From Triplophysa rosa (lineage: Eukaryota > Chordata > Actinopteri > Cypriniformes > Nemacheilidae), in the NCBI RefSeq assembly GCF_024868665.1, contig NC_079904.1, forward strand, positions 3,921,807 through 3,985,806: a stretch of DNA of 64,000 nt. The letters run 5' to 3'. Positions within the stretch are counted from its first letter, which is position 1, and each line of letters opens with the position of its first letter. Below the pieces are notes generated by a model that was given only the letters and a program-made list of their open reading frames with translations, did no database searches and was not told where the DNA came from. This document shows positions 26,501 through 35,500 of the stretch, piece after piece. The position numbers were made by a program, and so were the translations under genes.

Positions 26501-29500
26501 ACCGAGGCCGGATCAGTCTAACGCTGAACGCGCTTCTCATTCCAACATACATGTCTTGCTGTGGGTGGGATGGGGGGTATTGAAGTGAGATCCAATGCGG
26601 TGGGTGGGCTACAGCATTTTCTCCGTTGAAAATCTGCAGAAATATGACAAGACACTGATTAAGTGATAAATACACTAGTGTTCAAAGTTTTAGGGTCACT
26701 TGACAGAGATGTTTTTTTCATGATCTTAAAAGCGTTATGTTCCAAATATGGCATATGTCTGAATGTTGGAAATGTGGAAAAAATATAATTGTGACAACAT
26801 ATTCATTTCTTTCATTACGAAACGTGTATTCAATAGAAATGTTTCTGAAATGGATGATTCCCAGCAAGCAATAGCAATAGCGGTTAACTATAGACCTGAT
26901 ATAGTCCGGCTGTGAGTATCCCACTTCTAGCCAAAATAACCTTGAATTTGTTTACTTATAATTTTTGCCAAAATAACTTGCGAGATGTATCATATTCAAT
27001 CATGTGGGAAAAGTCAACAGAGGTAATATAAGGTATTTGGTTTTATTTCTTTGCCATTTTTAAAGGCACGATTTAGCTTCTAGTCATACACGCTATTTGT
27101 AGCCCACCCAAATTTTTTATTGTTTTAGCCTGTACGTGTTTGGACGGCTATTAGACGTCTTTAAAGTCCCAGTGAAATGAAAAATTACAGCTCCTATTTT
27201 TCATGAAATATTGCAGTGTTTATTGTAAATAGCTTATCAGTGTGGGTCATTGTTTTTTTTTATTCAAGTACCCTCATAATCCAGTTAAAATCTGAAAATG
27301 CACTTCCGCCCTCTAGTGACTATCTATCTCAAATGATGTAAGTTAGACTGCTTGGACAGGGCATCCGTTAACTCCTCCCCTTCAACAAATGCAACGGCTG
27401 TTTTTATACATCCAATCAATTCGCAGTTAAAAAACGCAAGCCACGCCCACTATTTTTCTCATTCGATATTCTGATTCACTCGGAAATGCGTCAAAATACG
27501 GAAGTAAAAATGATCTGTTTCACAGGGACTTTAAAACACAAAATTGTTTTCTGGGTTTTGACCATGATGAAGAAAACATTTTTGGGTTGCTACTCTGAAT
27601 ATGCAAAAGTATACAGTAACATTGTATTATTTAGGCTATTTTAGATTTTTCTTATTCACAAAATAATACCTATTGTTCTGTTTGTGTTTTCCCATAGTTT
27701 TGGAAAACGAACTAAACTAACTAACTAAAGTTTCTAAAATGTAAAAAAATGATGAAAATAAATAAATGACCCTTTTTTAACAGAGTGATGTTGTTGTTCA
27801 TTGGCCTAACACAAGGTTGTTTATGGTTGCCAGGCAACAAGCCGCATTAATGTGATATTCAACTGTTGTGCTGTCCAACCTGCTTTAACGGTTACGTGTT
27901 TTATAATTATTTCTAAATAAGACTCTGCTTTTCATCGACAAAACTACCACCCTCAAATATAGTGCTTGCCCAGGAAGTCACTTAAGTTTCATTCAGATTG
28001 ATGTTCCTGGTTGGGCTTGATGAAGTGTGGAGGGGCTGTGCCAAAGGCAGCATTGGGTTGGATCCCAGGAGGATGCTGGATTGTCACATTAGCAAGCCTA
28101 GAGTCGCTCGAGGGGCCAACGTCATTAACTGTCACGGCTGTTGCAAGGCACACGCTTTGTGCCAAAAGAAGAAATATCCTCAGACGAAGCTGTGATGCCC
28201 TTGAAAAATAGCAAGGACATGGTGATCATGCCATATTTACAATGTCCTTGAATGACTTTGAGCAAATTCATATTTGTTTTGATAGTAAAGTATATCGGTT
28301 TAATGGTAACACTTTACAATGTTGTATTTGTTAACATCAGTAAATGCATTACCTAACAATAAGAAATATAGCATTATTGTTCTTTGTTAAAGCGACAGTT
28401 CACCCAAAAATGAAAACTCTGTCATCCTTTACTCATCCTTGAGTCGTTCCAAATCTGTATAAATTTCTTTGTTTGGTTGAACACAGAGAAAGATATTTGG
28501 AAGAATGCTTGTAACCAAACAGTTCTTGACCACCATTGACCAAAAATGGTGACTAAGGCTAGTGTTGTTTCTCCAACTAATAAAGCACATTAAACTGGGA
28601 CAGGAGTTGATTTTAATAAAAAGAAAAGAAACGACAGTCTTCACCTTAAAAGCACAAAAAATCTGTATGTCTCGCAGTCAGAGAAAACTGTGACACAGCG
28701 TGGCGGGCTGCCAGATAGGAATCAGATTTTGTTGGTGCTGACTGTTTTTTTTTTATTTCAAAACAAATGATCATTATCAGTCTCCATTTCTCCTGCATCT
28801 CCATCTGCGGAAATAAAACTCGTGTCCTTCAACAAACGTGTTTGGAAATGAATGACCTGGGAACACGCGAGTGAATAATTGAATTTTTCCATGCCATCCA
28901 ATTCCGTTATGATTGCACCGGATGAATTATGAGCAGAATATCACAGCTGCTGAATCTATATTCTCTGACGTATCAGCCTGATCGCCGGCGACAGAAGAAT
29001 ATAGCCTAGTGAATGTAGAATATACTGAAGGGAAATGTATACAGTATGTACTACCATATGAGGAGAGGATCATACAGTAGATATTGAACTATAACTATTA
29101 CAAAATAAAAATGTGTTATTTTAATCATTATCAATAAAACAAACATTGTAGACATTTTGGATATACTTTACAATAAAGTTGTATTTGTTAATAATATTTC
29201 ATCTTTTAGCTAAAATGAATAAACAAAGGACAATAATTCTACAGGAGCGGTGAAGTGAGCCGTTGATTGCAATTCGCAGCCTCTCCACTAGATGCCGCTA
29301 AATTTCATACATTCTACCTTGAATTAACATGAACAAAGATTAATGAATGCTGTTGTTAGCTAATGCATTCACTGTAGTAATGTTAACAAATACAACCATA
29401 CTGAAAGGTGTTGGCAGCACTTATTTATTTTACAGATTTAAACCTTGCTGTTTATTTCCAGGTATAAAGTAGATTTCGTTTCAGACTGTATGTACAGATG

Positions 29501-32500
29501 CAAAAAGCAGATTCACTGATGCACTTTTCAACTGTGTGTCCTGTCAGGTCTGCTGTACATCGGATTCAGCGCGTGCATGTTCGGGCTGTATAGCTTCATG
29601 CCTGTGGTGATCAAAAGAACCAGCGCCACGGCTGTGAATCTGTCTTTGTTGACAGCAGACCTCTACAGCCTCTTCTGTGGCTTGTTCCTGTTCCAGTACA
29701 AGGTTAGAATGTGCTCTCTGTTCGTCTTTCTCACCCTCACCAACACCTTTGTACAGTCCTCTGTATGTTCCTGTTGTCGCTAGCAACAGCCAGGTCATGG
29801 GTTCGAAACTCGGCAACATGCGTAGTAAAAATATACTCTGGATCGGATAAAAGTGTAAAAGGAACATGTGTAACTCTCTTCAGTGGAACACAAAAGAAGA
29901 TATTTTAAGAAATGTCTCGGTGGTTTTGTGTATACAATGGATGTAAATGGGGGCCAATGTTGTTGGGTTAGCGACGTTCTTCAAAATATCTTCTTTTGTG
30001 TTCTGCTGAAGACAGTCATGCAGGTTTGAAATGACATGACATTTTTGAGTGATCTATCCCATTGAAGTGACCCAATATCTGTATAGCATCAATGTTCAGT
30101 GGATGTCTGGTCCAATATAGCTTATGCTTCCCAATGCCTTAATAACAGCTATGCTGAATTGCATCGAGACAGGTGCACAATACAATAATACAACCGCTTT
30201 AAAAGAAAAGATTTCAGATATTTTTTCACCAAGATGATTATCAGAAGATTTCTGAGGCAATTTCCCCCTCAGGGGAGGATCCAGCCAAAATGCGAGACTT
30301 CATTTTTGAACAGCACCATTACAGAGAAAACCTTCAGCGAACAGAGCCATTAGTCATGCAGTACAATGAGCACAGTGTTTTAACTCCTTTCTCTTGTCTA
30401 GTACAGATTACACCGTCTGGAGGACAAAAAAAGTTCAGGCTCTTTTGAACTGATTATAAAACTATCACACTGATTCGTTTAAAAGGCTACTGTGCTTTTA
30501 AATACTATGTGAAAGTATTAAAGAGTACATAACTAGGGATTTTTAAGGTCCTACTTTGGTTTATGGAGTGTCCAACAACAAGTTTATGTACATAGAAGGT
30601 GTAAAAACACTATTATTTCGTAATAATAGGTAGTTATTCTTACTTAGTCAGTCCTCTTGACTGACACATTCGTTCCGCGATTCATCTGTCTAATCCCCTC
30701 CTTTCCGCTAGCCTAGTCTGATGTGATTGGTCAGATGGTCTAGTCTGCTGTGTTTGGTCTACCGCGAATGAAGCTCAGGAGCTACAGTGTTTGGGGGAGA
30801 AGAGTGAAGTTTTCGCGGGCAGTCCTAGCAAAACGTAGGCGGGGACTATATGTAGTGACATAAATCCGCGGCGGTTCACGAATCGGACTAGGGACGACTC
30901 GTTTGCGTGATTCAGAGTCGACTCCCTTTTTTCTGAGTCAATAACTTTGTTATTCATTCACCTTCGGATTTACAACTTGGCAGACTGCTTACTTTCAAAC
31001 ACGGCAACATTACACACCGCATGAAATGTAATTTTCATGATCTCACGTTATGTATTCTTTAAGAGTGTTATTCATATTCATAATACAGTAAATCACTAGC
31101 TAGGCAATAAAGAAATGACTTAAATGATACAAGACTACCCTCATTTCCAAAGGCAAAAAGCTGCAGTTTCTCACAGGAAATAGTTAAAAGCGGCTCAACA
31201 AATCCCATTCGGCCTGTATAGAGAAAACAAAAGCTGTAATGATCAGATCTAAAAGGATTTTTGCCTTTGTTTTCAATGTCGTTGTCTGGAGTGGCTCAAC
31301 ACGGCCGTCTGTCGCTTTTTTCAGTTGCACAGACAGAAATGAATTTTAGTTAAATACTGTACATGTGATAGACAGCCATGCTAAATTACATTACTTTAGA
31401 TTTAGATGATCACACGCAGTCTGGGAAGTGATGCAAATGTGCATATATTAGATTTTTTCCAGCGTTGCCATAGAAACAAACCCTTTGAGTTTTAGGACGT
31501 GAACTGTTGTCATCTTGTATTTATGTATTATTACGGTTTCAAACGGGTCTCGTCCATTTAGATTGTAGGGGACAATCTATACACTTTATCATTAGTTCCT
31601 GTGACTCAGTTGGTAGATCATTGCATTTAAAGCAGCGCAAAGGTTGTTTGTTCGATTCCCAGAAAACACACATACTGATAAAAAAGTATAGCTTGAATGC
31701 ACTGTAAATCGCATTTATGCCAAAAGCATAATTGTAAAATGATATAATAATGTATTTTCCAAATGCAACAGTCTTTTAGATAAATATACCATTTGTATGC
31801 CCGTATATAAAGAACGTTGCTTCAGTGTTTGTTAATAATACATAATGTCCTGTAAGCTTAAGGCTGCAGGGATTACAACAGTGCAAGAGATGCCAGCAGA
31901 CATGCGGAGACTCGAAATGAAACTCTCGAGCCCTGAATTGAATGCCAAAGTCATGTGAAATATGCAGTCAGAGGTCTGTTCCATTCTCTGCACGCTGTTG
32001 TTATTGCTGGTCAGCAGTGTGCACCTGAAGGCTCAACTCCCCCTTGTCTTTTAGTTCTCTGGCTGGACTTTTCTGTGCTTGTGTTTGAAAACCAGGTGAA
32101 CCTTATTCCTTCACACACTCACGGGGAAAAGTCAAGGCCTTGAATGCAAACAAAATACAGAGGGATTCAGAAGTCTGAGAACACTAGTTAAAAATCAGTA
32201 ACAGTTCTATTGGTGAATGCATTGTGTATTATAAATGGACAATGAGCAGACACATTTTTTATAATATTCATTCAAATGTTTATCATTTATTGAAAATGTA
32301 TTTAAATATTTACAGGTAAAAGGTACCAATGAGGTTTCATTTGTTAACAGGATCCAACAATGAACTTAGATTTATTATCTTATAAAGTTGACGTTCACTT
32401 GTACCTTTACTTAATTATTTACTTAATATATATATTATATATAGTTTTCATCCAAAGTTTCTGTTCATGTTAGTTGTGCAATGAACTTGCATGCACAATT

Positions 32501-35500
32501 ATTATTCATTAATAAATAACATTAACAAATATTAGTAAATGCTATACAAATTGCTCATTGTTAGTTAATGTTATAGCTAATGCATTAACTACTGGTAATA
32601 AAGAAGACTTTACTGTAAAGTAATACCATGTACATTTGCAATTGTTTATTGTTAGTTTATGTTTAAGGTCATACTGCAAAGCTTTCTGACCTTGATTGTA
32701 CATAAACTGCATAGAGAATAGAACATTTCATAGAGAATAACTTGCAATAACTTGTCTTTGTTTTATTAATCTATTAGTATTATTATTTCCTATTAATTAT
32801 GTATGAAAAGCTGCTGTGCAACAATGAAAACTGTGATAAGCACTATATAAATAAAATAAACTTGATAGCAAATGCATAAATTAATATTTTACAATTTTCA
32901 TGCATTAACTAATAGTAATTACAATTAAAAAACATATAAGTACGGTAAGAATACAAATATGACAAAACATGAATCATTAACATCAATCTTAATTATGAGA
33001 AATAAATGCTGTTAGAGTATTCTTCAATTTCTGTCATCTATTGGATTTATTTATGCAAGTAGTTTTGGCATTATTCATTTCAGATAATAATACTTTTATT
33101 AAGATTTTACTAAGATTTTTATTGTTTTTTCTATTAAGTTTTGCTAATGTTTTGAATCCCAAAATATCAATGTGCTTTCAGACTTCTGTATCCCGCTTTA
33201 TATCAGCAGTGGACGGACATTGGTGTTCGCCTTCTCGGGCGATTCTGAATGTGCTTGCGTGGTTTTCACATTGATTTGCTGCCGCAGATGAGAGAGTGTT
33301 TGAAATTTGAATCGAGCTAACACTGATTCCCACAATGACCTCGAATGTTCCAATTCAGCCGAGTGCTGACAGAGGCAATTCAGAAAAAACGAAGTCTAAT
33401 GACTTCAGATGGAGTTGTGCTCTTGACAGGTTGCTCAATTTCCTGAAATCCTGATAGCTTGATGTCTGACAGATGCATTTTTTCCCTACAATTATGGCTT
33501 TACTGATTTTCACTTGCCTTTAGATTGTTTGAATGTGCCTTATTTCACTGTGTTCCAGGAGGAAAAGTCGATGGTTTGATTTTTTATTATTGGCAGCAGT
33601 TGGGTTTCTTGTCCGTGTGAAATAATCAGAGGAACTTATTGAGAATGTGTGCGCTCGCTTCCAGAACAAATTGTTTACGAAGCACACAGAAAACCAGAAT
33701 CAGCAGATTTGCCTATGTTAATGTCATTTATAAAACGAAATTGGAAGAATTGGATTGAAATGCCTCCTAACTTTAATTCCTATTGGTCAATATAGCTTGA
33801 GTAAAGTTTGGTGTTTCGTTCAAACATATGATAAATGAAAAGCTGTTTAGAAAAAACTTGCATGCGTTTGTTTAGCATAATATTATATACACCTAAACCA
33901 AAAGCTTTTTTAGCAATAATTAAGTCTAGCAATGAAAAAAACCCCATTGATTCATGCAGTTTGTATATGCTGCAGGTGAAGGCTGTTATCTATGAAAAAG
34001 CGGTTGAGCGCTTCTACTGCAAGCCCTTTTGTCTGCTTTAATGGTTGTGCTATATTTCCCTTCATTACAACAGCAACCAGCAGCAGGAGAGATGCTGTAT
34101 GAGCTATAACCTGCAGCACATTAAGGCCAGCCGTAGGCTTTTAAATGCCCGTGTAAAAAGAGTCTCTTTTATGGACAGTTGTTAACAACCGACTTATTTT
34201 ATTCATTGAAAGTAGGTGATTGTGAAACTTGAACGCTCCAAAAGCTTGCACGGTGAACACGGTCTGTTTCCGGCTATTTCAAAGTCATTTCACCTAATAA
34301 AATTAATCAAGTCAGATTTGTGTCTTTCAGCCAAGCATTGGTCATTGTGGTGTTTTTGCAAGGTTTTGGAAAATGAAAAATAGAATACATGCACTCGATT
34401 AAATGCACTGTTCTCTTGAAAGTTTTTTTGCATTTGTTATTTTTTTAGTTTGATATTAAAGTTTTCTTGGTTTAGACGTATATGCTGCTTGATTCCAACC
34501 AAAGTTTCATTGCATCGCATGTTTTATCCAAAGTTACTTTTGTTACATACAAGTTACATACATTTTATCAGTATGTATGTACCCTGGATTTGAACCCATG
34601 ACCTTTGCTCTTTTAATGCAATGCTTTACCAATTGAGCTACAGTTGGATTTTTTTGAATTTGGGAAACCACTGATCTAAAATGACTTTTTGTCAAATAGC
34701 ACACTTGCCATTGTGTACTTCAAAATGTTTAAAATGGAGGGATGTACTCTTCTGTTTCCCATTTTTTTTGGAAAACAAACATGTGTTGATACTGTTTTTG
34801 TAGTTCGCAAAAAAATCGGATATGAGGGAATAAATGCAAAGTAGTGCCGTTGGCAGACCTCCACCTCCAGGGGGAGCCACCTATTGAAATACTTTAAATT
34901 AGCAATGCAAACAGACTTTTGAAAGATTGCAAATGTGTGTACGAATAAAAATGTTTTTTTTTCCAACACAGGGCTATTTAAAGGGACAGTTCACCCGAAA
35001 AAATTCTGTCATCATTTACTCACCCTCGAGTTGTTCCAAATCTGTATACATTTCTTTGTTTGGTTGAACACAGAGAAAGATATTTGGAAGAATGCTTGTA
35101 ACCAAACAGTTCTGGGCCACCATTGGCTACCAATGTAGGAAAAATGACAATGGTAGTCAAGAGTGCCCCAGAACTGTTTGCTTTCCTACATTCTTCAAAA
35201 TATCTTGTTTTGAGTTGAACAGAACAAAGAAATGTGTAAAGCAATTTTTCCTACAATGGTAGTCAATGGTGAGGGTGAGTAAATGATGACACATTTTTCA
35301 TTTTTGGGTGAACTGTTCCTTTAAGGCACAGTAAAATCCATCTCGGGTGCAAAAAAGAACTTTCATTTTGAAATATGGCACTCAAGTTACCATGCATAGT
35401 ACAGCATGATTTATTGAGAAAGTGCAAGCATCATTTTTTACAGGTTGTAATTACATAGCCGTACTTTATTGAATATTCCCTTTCTCCCCTAACACTTTGG

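Larger units (their letters stand above)
26180..29547 (+). other. slc35f1 intron 6
   Basis: Holds a Tc1-like relic at 26668-26860, a family B MITE at 27161-27534, repeat fragments at 28305-28553 and a palindromic repeat at 29163-29415. The rest (26,180-26,660; 27,540-28,300; 28,560-29,160) shows no exon or repeat that I recognise. Confidence 0.6.
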
